DNA from: Lactiplantibacillus herbarum
GTDB lineage: Bacteria; Bacillota; Bacilli; Lactobacillales; Lactobacillaceae
NCBI RefSeq assembly: GCF_001039045.1
Contig: NZ_LFEE01000019.1
Coordinates: forward strand, 58,980-91,779
DNA: 32,800 nt
Reading direction: 5' to 3'
Shown here one piece after another: positions 24,299 through 32,779 of the stretch. Under the pieces are notes generated by a model. It was given only the letters and a program-made list of their open reading frames with translations. It had not been told where the DNA came from and did no database searches. The position numbers and the translations under genes were made by a program. How positions within the stretch are numbered: position 1 is the first letter of the stretch; each line of letters begins with the position of its first letter.

Positions 24299-25150
24299 CT
24301 AAACATCATACTCGGTAGCCTTAATCCCGGCATTCATTAAGTCATACGGATCCTTCATCGTTTCACTGTCCCAACTTGCAACCCCGACGACTAATCTGAT
24401 ATCTAGATTAGCCAAGTCAACGTCACTTTGCGCGGCCTCAGTGAACTTGGACTTAATCCGATTGGCCGCAATATTAGCCCCGTCAACGTCTGTAAATAAC
24501 AAGACCGCCCACGTTGGATTGTTATGATCAATCAAATAAGTAATATCATTACTACGCATAGCCGCTTTGATAGTATCCGAAATAACGGTCAGCAAACTAC
24601 GTAACTGATTATCACTCATCATACTGCGTATTTCTTGAAAGTATCGAATCCGGACAATCATCGTGGTGACAGGCAACTCAAAGCGCCGATTAGTTTCCGT
24701 AAAGACCGCGGTATCCTCAATGTAAGAGACCATGGTTCGCAGATTGGTATCAGCATCGAAAGCCCCTCGTTCAACTAAATCCGCCTTTAACTTGGCATTG
24801 ACTGCTTGTAAATGCCGTAGATGTGCCGTCATACCATAAAAACTGACGGACAACCAAATCGGTAATACTAGCCAAAAACTCAGTTCCCACGGAAACCCCG
24901 TAGCGCGAGTCTCGTTGAGATAGATCATAACCAAAGCTTGAAGGAAGATAAACCCAAAGTTGACCACCATTCCCGCAACGATTCCTTGGAAATAGGTCAT
25001 CAGAATCAAGACTAGCGTTACACCAAGAAAAGCTGTATTAATCAACAACGGGCTAGTCAGCGCCATCGCAACGGCCAGCACACTCATCCCCGCTAAAAAG
25101 GCCAGCAAGTATAGGTCAGTAATCACCGTTTCGTGGTTATTATTTTGCAT
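24299..25150 (-). CDS. Membrane protein with degenerate GGDEF domain, probable c-di-GMP receptor
   Basis: The 283-residue protein has four membrane segments (about 12-30, 35-52, 55-78 and 90-106), a short coiled linker (107-128) and a GGDEF-fold domain (130-283). The catalytic motif is lost: NNPTW (210-214) stands where GGDEF should be, and the upstream D-x-LTGLxN motif is reduced to DADTNL. However an RxxD (Arg199-Ser-Asn-Asp202) is kept at the inhibitory I-site position. Such proteins bind c-di-GMP but do not make it; PssE of the Listeria Pss system is the model. The ATG at 25150 has AAAGGAGG seven bases before it and overlaps the previous gene by 11 bases. It likely senses c-di-GMP for the neighbouring synthase. 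Confidence 0.78.
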   Translation of the reverse strand: MQNNNHETVITDLYLLAFLAGMSVLAVAMALTSPLLINTAFLGVTLVLILMTYFQGIVAGMVVNFGFIFLQALVMIYLNETRATGFPWELSFWLVLPIWLSVSFYGMTAHLRHLQAVNAKLKADLVERGAFDADTNLRTMVSYIEDTAVFTETNRRFELPVTTMIVRIRYFQEIRSMMSDNQLRSLLTVISDTIKAAMRSNDITYLIDHNNPTWAVLLFTDVDGANIAANRIKSKFTEAAQSDVDLANLDIRLVVGVASWDSETMKDPYDLMNAGIKATEYDV

Positions 25151-27263
25151 GTCGCTGCCTCCTTTGTGGACCGCTGTGCTTGTGCCATAAGAACCCAATC
25201 ATCACCAAGATCAGTAGCATGATACCACCAGCAATGGATAAATAAATCAATAATTGACGATGTTGTTGCAACACTAAGTCCGTGTTTAATTTAGCATCAA
25301 TCCACTTGTCTTTCTTAAAGCGGTACCCGTAATGATTATTATCCGGATCAACCACAATCGCATCACCCGTGTACTGTTGAATGTTTCGTTGATAGTTGAT
25401 CTGAGTTGACGCGAGATACGTCGCATTACTCGTTCCACCCGTAACGACTAGTAGCCCCCGTTTAGAATTATACGGTGAGCGTAGTAGCTGTGCTGTCCCC
25501 ACCGTCTTCGCGTAACGTGTTTCTAGGCTCAACTTTTCGTTGGAAACAAACCCAGTCTCCGACGTATTATATTGGAAATACAACTGATTATTCAACTGTC
25601 GAATCAACGGTGTTTGTTTAGGCGTTCCAAAAGCAATCACGTTCGCATTTTTCAAAACTTTCTTGCTAGGTGTCTTGGTATAAAATTGGATTGTGCCCGT
25701 ATTTTGCTGGGCGTAGTTCCCAATCAAATTAAAAATATTCGTGAGCGTTTGAAAATCAGCTGTCGTTAATGTCTTCGGACGCATAACCGCCAGATGATCA
25801 TACGTCTGATTCTTCAAAAACAAGCTAGGGTAATTACTGAACAATAATGTGTTCCCCGTAGCCGACTTAACATTAGCATACGAGCCACTCTCAACACTAG
25901 CCCACGGCGTCTGCGAATCATTGGCCGTCGTACTCGTACTCATTGGTAAGTCAAAGGCCACTCGCACCGTAAAGCTGTGACCTAATGCCATTCCTTTAGG
26001 TAAATGAACTGTTAACGAGTCACCGTCAGCCCGTTTAGCCGTCAGCCGTTTCGACCCAATCGCTGTATCGTTCACGTAAACCGTCGCCAAAGAATTCTTA
26101 AAGTTCAAGTTCTTCGCGTACCGCAACTTCAAAGTGACCGTAGAACCATCCGCATTATTACGATCAATGGGCAGGTTTACAAAGTAACTGCGCTCCTGAT
26201 GGCCAGCACCAGTAATCTTATCGGCGGAACTGGTTAACTGGTAATGCCCATTGTAATGTAGTTCCGACGTAAACGTCTTCGTCTTTTCCGTGACCGTTTC
26301 GCTAGAATACTTGGTCTCAGTCATCAGCTCCTGATTCGCCACGAACCGAGCTGCTTTTTCCAAGCCTTTATCTGTTGTCGCAGTCACAATCAGATAATGC
26401 TTCTGACCAGAGTCATAGCGTTGAATTTGCGCCGCTTTCGCTACTGACTGACTCGACACTTGCCGTTTGAATTCAGCTGGTAAATGGTCATACTTCGCAA
26501 TAATCAGCTGATAATCCGCGTCCTGACCACTCTTCGTACTGAAGGGTGTAACTGGAATTTGCTGATTTTCAGTCGTAATCACCCGTGATTCACCCGTTAA
26601 AGCATACATACTAGCCGTTAATTCCGCATTGGTCGCTTGTTCCGGCACCCGAATGACACTGTTCTGATTGGCAATCGTGTCTGGCCCCGAAAAATGGTCA
26701 TAGAAGGAATCGATATTTGCCGTTGGCGCTATCAGCTGATAGGCAAAATTAACCGTCGAACGACTATCCACCGTCAACCAATTGGCGGGCGTCTGAGCAA
26801 CCCGATAATTGGTCTTACCTTTCTGATTCAGGATCTGACCAGAAAGCGTAATTTGATTTTGCCCCTGCAACAAACGTAGTGGAATCTCGATACTCTTCGT
26901 TTGTAAGCCCGTCTCCTTGTCAGGACGGAACGAATAGAATTTGACCCCGTTCACCGCCACCGTTAGATCCGAAGTCTGCCGGCTGGATAACTGTGAAATT
27001 TGAAAGCTTAAATTTAACGTCGCTTTCTTGACATTCCAGTAGTCCATTTTGATAAAATACGTACTCATACTGACAGCCTGTCCAGAAAGCGTCGTGGTGG
27101 TATTTTGAAACGGCTGCGTATAGGTTAAGTCAGCCGTCTCATTTTTCGCTTGGACGTTACCACCGAAAGCCATCATGACACAAAGGCTTAGAATCCCGAC
27201 AATAAGTTTATTGATAGCGTTTGGTCTTATACCATTTCGCTTGTTGATGAAAGACTTGTTCAC
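25140..27263 (-). CDS. BcsB-like exported subunit of polysaccharide synthase
   Basis: The roughly 707-residue protein has an N-terminal signal segment (hydrophobic core INKLIVGILSLCVMMAFGG, then VQA), a large extracellular beta-rich region with repeated carbohydrate-binding-like and ferredoxin-like parts (about 45-665), and a C-terminal membrane helix (LLIYLSIAGGIMLLILVMIG) with a basic tail. This matches the BcsB family, partner of the BcsA synthase that guides the nascent glycan. It lies directly after the GT2 gene, which confirms the pairing. The frame is open to a TTG at 27284; I prefer the GTG at 27263 behind GGTGGGG. Either way it overlaps the synthase gene, by 56 bases for the GTG. Confidence 0.82.
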   Translation of the reverse strand: MNKSFINKRNGIRPNAINKLIVGILSLCVMMAFGGNVQAKNETADLTYTQPFQNTTTTLSGQAVSMSTYFIKMDYWNVKKATLNLSFQISQLSSRQTSDLTVAVNGVKFYSFRPDKETGLQTKSIEIPLRLLQGQNQITLSGQILNQKGKTNYRVAQTPANWLTVDSRSTVNFAYQLIAPTANIDSFYDHFSGPDTIANQNSVIRVPEQATNAELTASMYALTGESRVITTENQQIPVTPFSTKSGQDADYQLIIAKYDHLPAEFKRQVSSQSVAKAAQIQRYDSGQKHYLIVTATTDKGLEKAARFVANQELMTETKYSSETVTEKTKTFTSELHYNGHYQLTSSADKITGAGHQERSYFVNLPIDRNNADGSTVTLKLRYAKNLNFKNSLATVYVNDTAIGSKRLTAKRADGDSLTVHLPKGMALGHSFTVRVAFDLPMSTSTTANDSQTPWASVESGSYANVKSATGNTLLFSNYPSLFLKNQTYDHLAVMRPKTLTTADFQTLTNIFNLIGNYAQQNTGTIQFYTKTPSKKVLKNANVIAFGTPKQTPLIRQLNNQLYFQYNTSETGFVSNEKLSLETRYAKTVGTAQLLRSPYNSKRGLLVVTGGTSNATYLASTQINYQRNIQQYTGDAIVVDPDNNHYGYRFKKDKWIDAKLNTDLVLQQHRQLLIYLSIAGGIMLLILVMIGFLWHKHSGPQRRQRHAK

Positions 27264-28461
27264 GAATATACCCCACCATTCCAAATGCCGCCACCGCTAG
27301 CCACATCTGACTATAGACAACGTACATAAATATTATGATCAACAGATTACTAAACGTCATTTCCCCTTTTTCAGTCGTAATCGTTACAAACGTACTAATG
27401 ACGAATAAACCAATAGCAAAAATCCACAATGAATTATTGAATCCTAGCAAACTAGAATGCGCAATTCCCGCCACCGAAAGCACAAACACCGAATCTGACA
27501 AAATTAACGACGTCATTAACAAGAAGTAGACTGACAAAAAGTACAATAAATCGAACCGAATCCGGTTACCTTCCTTGCTAAAAACTAGCCCGAGATTCTT
27601 CAGGATGACATAGATGTTTCCCTTCACCCAGCGCGTTCGCTGATGAAACCACACATCCAAAGTCTGCGGTTCCTGTTCCCAAGTGACCGCAAGTGGCTGG
27701 AAGTTAATGCGATAGCCCCGACGGTAGACTTGGAAACTAATTTCAGTATCTTCAGCCAACGCCTTAGTATCCCAGCCACCGATGTCTTCTAACAGGTCCC
27801 GGCGAATCACGTAGTTGGTACCCGGAATCGTACAGAGTTTGAATAGCTGTAAACGTCCGGCCTGCGCCATCCACTGAAAGGACAACGTTTCGACATTGAT
27901 GAAGCGGGTTAGTAGCGAAGCGTTCTTATTACGCGTCCGAAACTTGCCAATCACCGCACCGTACTGATCATCTTGAAGCAGTTCTGCAACCAGAATCCGT
28001 AGTGCATCCCGTTCTGGCGTATTGTCCGCATCGTAAACGGAGATCACGGTTCCCTTAGCCTGTGCCAACGCAATGTTTAACGCATTTGATTTTCCCTTAC
28101 CACCCGTTTCAGCATCAGTATTGATCACCGTTAGATTCCGTTCCGGGTAAGTCTGTTGAATCTGTGCCAACAACTCTGCCGAATTATCACTGGAGTTATC
28201 GTTGATCACTAGAATTTCATAGCGATCATGCGGATAATCAAAGTTCAATAATGACAGTACCGTTCGAACAATTACCACACCTTCGTTATGCGCGGGGACC
28301 ATGATGGACACGAATGGTGCCGCTGCTGGCAACTGTGGCGTTGGCGTCCGCGCTAATTTTAAATAGTGCCAGTAACCCGCCATCGTCAAAATAAGATTGA
28401 CGACTAGAATTCCCCAAATCACCAAGATGGCGATAAAAACTAAGACATCTAACCAACTCAT
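27208..28461 (-). CDS. Processive GT2 glycosyltransferase (BcsA-like polysaccharide synthase)
   Basis: This 417-residue membrane enzyme should polymerise a nucleotide-sugar into an exported glycan. An N-terminal membrane helix (3-29) precedes the GT-A domain (48-290) with all processive GT2 motifs: Asp88 (INDNSSDNS), the DxD Asp144/Asp146 (VYDADNTPE), the TED-like Asp238 (AEDTEI) and Q-x-x-R-W at 274-278 (HQRTRWVKG). C-terminal membrane helices follow (about 305-335, 345-365, 370-400). There is no PilZ domain, so c-di-GMP control must come from another subunit. AGGAGG five bases before the ATG makes the start firm. The sugar cannot be read from sequence; no cellulose-specific evidence is present. 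Confidence 0.9.
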   Translation of the reverse strand: MSWLDVLVFIAILVIWGILVVNLILTMAGYWHYLKLARTPTPQLPAAAPFVSIMVPAHNEGVVIVRTVLSLLNFDYPHDRYEILVINDNSSDNSAELLAQIQQTYPERNLTVINTDAETGGKGKSNALNIALAQAKGTVISVYDADNTPERDALRILVAELLQDDQYGAVIGKFRTRNKNASLLTRFINVETLSFQWMAQAGRLQLFKLCTIPGTNYVIRRDLLEDIGGWDTKALAEDTEISFQVYRRGYRINFQPLAVTWEQEPQTLDVWFHQRTRWVKGNIYVILKNLGLVFSKEGNRIRFDLLYFLSVYFLLMTSLILSDSVFVLSVAGIAHSSLLGFNNSLWIFAIGLFVISTFVTITTEKGEMTFSNLLIIIFMYVVYSQMWLAVAAFGMVGYIREQVFHQQAKWYKTKRYQ

Positions 28462-30040
28462 AAAATCCTCCTACTTTCGCATAAACATTCGTCGATAAAC
28501 TCGTCCGACCCAGTACTAAGAAAATCACTAACACAATAGTTGTCACCGTGAAGAAACCGAATAAGACCCATCCTTGTAGCTGGAAGAAGCGACTAAGTAA
28601 GACCTTCGTCTTCACCTTGGGTTGGTAACGTGGCACGCCACTAGCCTTAGTTTTAACCGTAACCTGCCGACCATTAAGATAATACTGCCCCAGTCGATAC
28701 TGGAAGCTTGCGGACGCACTATCGATCTGTGTTTGCCAACTAGTCGCTGGATTTTCCCACGTCAACGACGTATTAGTGATTCGTTTAAGCATTGCAGTAA
28801 CGCCTTTAGATGAATCTGGCAGGGCCACCGTAATGGCTGTTGGCATCGCAAATCTTAAATCAGCCTGCGTGACTTCCTGCCCATTTTTGACACTTTGAAG
28901 TGACGCCAAGCTCAACCCATAGTGAGCCGAAGTAAACGTGGTTCCAAGATTATCCTGCTTAGCAAAAGTCGTAGTCGTTGGATCAGGTAATAAGATGACG
29001 TGGTTAGCATGTTGAAGTCCGTAACGCCGTAAAATTTCATCTTGATTCCAAAAATTGCTTGCACTGATGCCAACCGGAAATACCTGCCGTTGTCCCAACT
29101 GATTTAATTGCGCCACCATCGTCTGATCCAGAGTGTTCCCACTCTGAGCATTCGCCGTTCCAACGTAGGGCGCCTGCAAGAATACCACACCACCATCTAA
29201 TTCAACCTGTCGTAAACTAGCTGTAAAAGTCTGAAACGCGTGCATCGTCGTATTTTCCGCTGTCGAAGTGGTACTAACGGCAAACGGGATGTTCGCACGT
29301 TTCAAGGCGTGACTCACTCGCGTCAATTGTTTTAAATCAGTATAGGGCGTCACTCCTGTAATCGTGAGTAGTGGCCGATTGCTCGTCGTTTGATGAAATA
29401 ATTGGGCTACCATCCGACTAGCCACCACAAAACTAAAGCCGCTAGCCGAAAAGTTTGGCAAATAGCCATATTGCCCCCGAATTGTACCGTACGCATATTT
29501 ATGTTGAACCGGCGCCTGTGTCGTTAACTGGCCAACCGTCTGAACCCCAGAGCCAGTTGCCGTCAGTATCGTGATATCATCGCTAAAGGGTAACAACTGA
29601 TGCTGCGTCCCATCGTACAGACTGAACTGCTGATGATAAAGCTGATGACGCTTGCTGTGTAAAGCATCCGCTTCAGTTTGACTCAACGATTGACCGACAT
29701 GCAATTGCGTTCCAGTAAAAGCTTGACGATCCTTGACAAACGCTGCGTTAGTTAAATGCCCCTGTGGCCAATTCACTAACGTCACGACGCCCTGATATTT
29801 TTTAGTCGTGAGTTGCCCCGCATAGTAATCGCTTAAACGTTCTGTTTGCGCCTTTAAACCGATACTGGTAAACAGCCGCTGCAGGCCATCCAATTTTTTT
29901 TGACCATTTACGGTCGGGTTAATGGCGTCATAGACAATCAAGACCCGCTGCGTACTCGCTTGGGCCGTCAGTGTGGTTGCCCATCCCAGCCATATCCCAC
30001 AGATCAAGAGCAACCAAAATCCTAATCGTTTGATTTTCAT
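28286..30040 (-). CDS. DUF2334-like membrane-anchored protein of the polysaccharide operon (3' end probably frameshifted)
   Basis: The product has a signal segment (about 1-28), an extracellular region and a C-terminal membrane helix (about 488-510). The middle contains TITGVTPYTDLKQLTRVSHAL followed by IPFAVSTTS, the pattern of the DUF2334 polysaccharide-deacetylase-like family, but the expected catalytic Asp pair and the HGYxH motif are missing, so it is probably not an active deacetylase. The frame overruns the well-supported synthase start by 176 bases. Residues after about 512 are an out-of-frame reading of the synthase. One base shift near 28501-28507 would give a basic tail, VYRRMFMRK, ending at a TAG (28473-28471) ten bases before the synthase ATG. 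Its start overlaps the preceding stop in ATGA. Confidence 0.78.
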   Translation of the reverse strand: MKIKRLGFWLLLICGIWLGWATTLTAQASTQRVLIVYDAINPTVNGQKKLDGLQRLFTSIGLKAQTERLSDYYAGQLTTKKYQGVVTLVNWPQGHLTNAAFVKDRQAFTGTQLHVGQSLSQTEADALHSKRHQLYHQQFSLYDGTQHQLLPFSDDITILTATGSGVQTVGQLTTQAPVQHKYAYGTIRGQYGYLPNFSASGFSFVVASRMVAQLFHQTTSNRPLLTITGVTPYTDLKQLTRVSHALKRANIPFAVSTTSTAENTTMHAFQTFTASLRQVELDGGVVFLQAPYVGTANAQSGNTLDQTMVAQLNQLGQRQVFPVGISASNFWNQDEILRRYGLQHANHVILLPDPTTTTFAKQDNLGTTFTSAHYGLSLASLQSVKNGQEVTQADLRFAMPTAITVALPDSSKGVTAMLKRITNTSLTWENPATSWQTQIDSASASFQYRLGQYYLNGRQVTVKTKASGVPRYQPKVKTKVLLSRFFQLQGWVLFGFFTVTTIVLVIFLVLGRTSLSTNVYAKVGGFYELVRCLSFYRHLGDLGNSSRQSYFDDGGLLALFKISADANATVASSGTIRVHHGPRA

Positions 30041-31533
30041 TGCCCCCGGTCCTTTCCAATCTCACCGGCTGTGTCCCACAACCGATGATTCAAAATATCT
30101 GCGATAAACATGACTAAAATCAAATCTAAACTCATTGGCACCATGAAGAGATGTTTTGCCAGATCGGCATCGCCATCCCCAATAATCGAAATAATTGGAA
30201 CGAAGATAAAAATGGTCAGTAGTCCAATCACCAAGAAGAAACGCAAGACACCAGCGGAACGGTGACGTTTTAAATCCTGATAAGCACCAACACCAAAGAC
30301 TAACGCCAACGCAACAGCCAGTAAGAGATCAAACGCAAATTTCTGTGGAAAGAATGCGCCTGCCATAGTACTAAAACCCGTAAAATACGTCACCTGCGCA
30401 CCAGCCGGTTTTCCAGCAGCTTGCGTATAGTCGCCCACCGCTTTCACCTGCGTAATCATCATGTCCTCGGCCACAACATCCAATTGTGCTTGAAACTGCT
30501 GCGGATTATGCCAGTAGTATTCGACGATCCACATAAAACTATATTGATTATTTAAATGCTTCTGCACGTAAGCCGAGCTTGGTTGAATGGCCGTAAAGTT
30601 CTTCGGATAGTAGTCTTGCCCCTGTATCAGTGCATACTGCTCACTGATACCCTGCTTCTTGATTTTCTTACTGGGATCAGTGGTATGCATCAGAACCCCG
30701 TGCGTAAAAGCTTGGTACTTGTTGATGTCATTGAACTGCTTAGTAATTAAGGTATAGGTCAATACCCCAGTCACTAAGATACCGGTAATTCCTAGACCTA
30801 GCCACAACCATTGCGCACGATGCCGAATCACGCTGAATAGGCCAAGGCTCACGACGACAAAACTCAATGCTAACGGTGCATTTTGCTGCTTATTCGCAAT
30901 CAACAGCATGACACTGACAAAGTACAAGATAATCAGCCATAACTCATGCTGATAGCGGTGCCTAGCCAGTAAGAGGATCGATGCAAACATATAGATTGTC
31001 AAAACGAACATGCCCGGTTCCGCGAAGAACGAGTTGAAATAGAGTGTAAAAGAGGAATCGGCAAAGATAAACACCACCAACAGTGCAATCAAATAACTGC
31101 GAAACTTCCGATAAGGATGAGTTAAGCCTTCCGTCAACAGATAAATACCCCCGAGATAAGGTACGTAGTAAACCAAGCCCATAAAACGGAGATCAAAGAC
31201 GTGATGACTGTAGAACAGTTTATTTAAAAACACCGCCGCCTTGACAAATAACGGTTGTGATGAGAACACTGCAGCCGTTGTTTCGTTGTAATACTGCATG
31301 ATTCCCAGCTTCGGATTGACATAGCTGAGCATATGGTAATTTTTAAATTTATAAAGACCGTTCACAAAAATTGCTCGGTAGTAATCACCATTATCAGCTA
31401 ACCCATGAATGGGTTCAACAAATAGCAGAAGACCGACAATGATAGCCGCCAAGATGGTCGCCAGTAAGGCTGGTGATAGATAGCGCGCAACTAATTGACC
31501 GCTACGCTGAATCGTTTGTTTTACTCGTACCAT
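30037..31533 (-). CDS. Polytopic membrane protein of the polysaccharide operon
   Basis: The 498-residue protein has about ten to eleven membrane helices and one larger extracellular loop (about 265-390). I do not recognise its catalytic family with certainty. The first loop after helix 1 carries the acidic motif GLADNGDYYRA, reminiscent of GT-C type glycosyltransferases, which place acidic residues there. By position it corresponds to the membrane protein that opens the Listeria pss operon. AGGGGGG eight bases before the ATG supports the start. It lies 21 bases after the GH8-like gene and shares an ATGA overlap with the next. Confidence 0.7.
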   Translation of the reverse strand: MVRVKQTIQRSGQLVARYLSPALLATILAAIIVGLLLFVEPIHGLADNGDYYRAIFVNGLYKFKNYHMLSYVNPKLGIMQYYNETTAAVFSSQPLFVKAAVFLNKLFYSHHVFDLRFMGLVYYVPYLGGIYLLTEGLTHPYRKFRSYLIALLVVFIFADSSFTLYFNSFFAEPGMFVLTIYMFASILLLARHRYQHELWLIILYFVSVMLLIANKQQNAPLALSFVVVSLGLFSVIRHRAQWLWLGLGITGILVTGVLTYTLITKQFNDINKYQAFTHGVLMHTTDPSKKIKKQGISEQYALIQGQDYYPKNFTAIQPSSAYVQKHLNNQYSFMWIVEYYWHNPQQFQAQLDVVAEDMMITQVKAVGDYTQAAGKPAGAQVTYFTGFSTMAGAFFPQKFAFDLLLAVALALVFGVGAYQDLKRHRSAGVLRFFLVIGLLTIFIFVPIISIIGDGDADLAKHLFMVPMSLDLILVMFIADILNHRLWDTAGEIGKDRGQ

Positions 31534-31554
31534 TTCGCCAGCCCCCCTCGCTGT

Positions 31555-32694
31555 TTAAAAATCAGCTGCATTTAGCGCGGTTAAATTACTGTAGGAATAA
31601 CTCTGCAGTGTTTTCGCATCGCCAATGCCCCCATAGATGGCACTAGTTTTCTGCACCACTTGACCTGCCCAAACCAGTTGCATGGCTTGTCGGTAGTGTG
31701 CTTGATCTTTTTCTAAGGAGAAGATCATTGCCGCCAAAGCATAGTTAGCAACCGACGAGCCACTATCAACCACACTTCCAGCCGTCGAATAACTGTTAGC
31801 TAAGTCTTTGTTAGCCACTTGTTGCTGTAACCAACTCAAGCTAGCTGCTTTCAGCTTACCCACTTCTGCTAAATGCAAAAGTACTTCTAACGCTTCTGAT
31901 GTGTTCAAGTTTTTAGCAGAATATGCTTTGGTATCCCGGTTATAACTTGCTGCATACAAAGGAAATACATCGCCTAAATAGCCATTTTGAATTACCTTGA
32001 GTTGTTGCTGATAAGCTTGCTTTTGTTTAGTGGTCTGATTCTCATAGTAGTGCAGGGCTTTTAGATCAACGTAAGCCAAACTTAACGTTGTAGCCGCCTG
32101 CTTGGTTTGAACATCGTAAAAGTCCGTCAACTGACCATTCTTAATAGCCCCTTGCGACAACGCCGCAAAATGGTTGGCCGCCGTTTGCTGATAGTGCTTA
32201 GTCTTAGTAAGCGCGTCATAGAGATTCAATGCCCGGATAATTCGTAAGTCATCCAGTGTCGCATTCACCGCAAATTTTTTCTTGGTCCGCGGATCATAGC
32301 GATAACTAAATTGGCCGTTATCGCCAAACGTCTTGACAGTTGCTTGATAAAAGGTCCGAAAAGCTTTGTATTGATGATGTTGTGCTAAATACGTCAGCCA
32401 CATCCCAGCCGATTCACTTAACATCTCGTGACCGGTAGCGGCAGCAGTTTGTCGTTTGGTCGTATCCACATAATTGGTATAAATCCCCTGACTAGTTGCC
32501 ATCTTAGTTTTAATAAAATTAGCCAGTTGTTGTTGGTTTCGTTGATCAGTCGCTGTATGTAAAGTTGTTGAGCGAACAAACGTGGTTGGTTCAGTCTTGG
32601 GAGCTGTCCCAGTAACTGCTCTGCGTCCACAACCGCTAAGAAGTAATGACACTCCAGCAACGATAATGAACAGCAGTCTTTGCCCTACTTTCAT
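31555..32694 (-). CDS. GH8-like lipoprotein, probable glycan hydrolase
   Basis: The 379-residue product has a lipoprotein signal with lipobox LSGC (Cys22) and so sits on the outer face of the membrane. The rest resembles the alpha6/alpha6 barrel of glycoside hydrolase family 8: Glu94 in LSESAGMWL matches the general acid of the SEGQ-YGM motif, and NATLDDLRIIRAL (Asp148/Asp149) matches the conserved D-A-x-x-D-L-D motif. A related GH8 enzyme (PssZ) acts on the Listeria Pss polysaccharide, and BcsZ plays this role for cellulose. The ATG at 32694 with AAGGAG six bases upstream is chosen over a longer open frame. It heads the operon. Confidence 0.78.
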   Translation of the reverse strand: MKVGQRLLFIIVAGVSLLLSGCGRRAVTGTAPKTEPTTFVRSTTLHTATDQRNQQQLANFIKTKMATSQGIYTNYVDTTKRQTAAATGHEMLSESAGMWLTYLAQHHQYKAFRTFYQATVKTFGDNGQFSYRYDPRTKKKFAVNATLDDLRIIRALNLYDALTKTKHYQQTAANHFAALSQGAIKNGQLTDFYDVQTKQAATTLSLAYVDLKALHYYENQTTKQKQAYQQQLKVIQNGYLGDVFPLYAASYNRDTKAYSAKNLNTSEALEVLLHLAEVGKLKAASLSWLQQQVANKDLANSYSTAGSVVDSGSSVANYALAAMIFSLEKDQAHYRQAMQLVWAGQVVQKTSAIYGGIGDAKTLQSYSYSNLTALNAADF

Positions 32695-32756
32695 GAATAT
32701 CTCCTTTTCTACTTCCAGATAAGTCCAGTACCACAATCAATATTAACGAATTGGTC

Positions 32757-32779
32757 ACCTTTATTTAGTCACTAAAGGT
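32757..32779. promoter_or_regulatory. Nested palindromes upstream of the polysaccharide operon
   Basis: A perfect 6-1-6 palindrome TTTAGT-C-ACTAAA (32764-32776) overlaps a second dyad ACCTTTA/TAAAGGT (32757-32763 and 32773-32779). The pair lies 63-85 bases before the GH8-like start codon, where an operator would be expected. The -35/-10 pair itself is not clear; TAATAT on the minus strand near 32740-32745 is a possible -10. Confidence 0.45.

Noticed and set aside
25140-28461. Cellulose synthase naming (bcsA/bcsB) for the GT2 pair
   Set aside because: Motifs are common to all processive GT2 synthases, PilZ is absent and neighbours resemble the Pss type, so the sugar is not determined.
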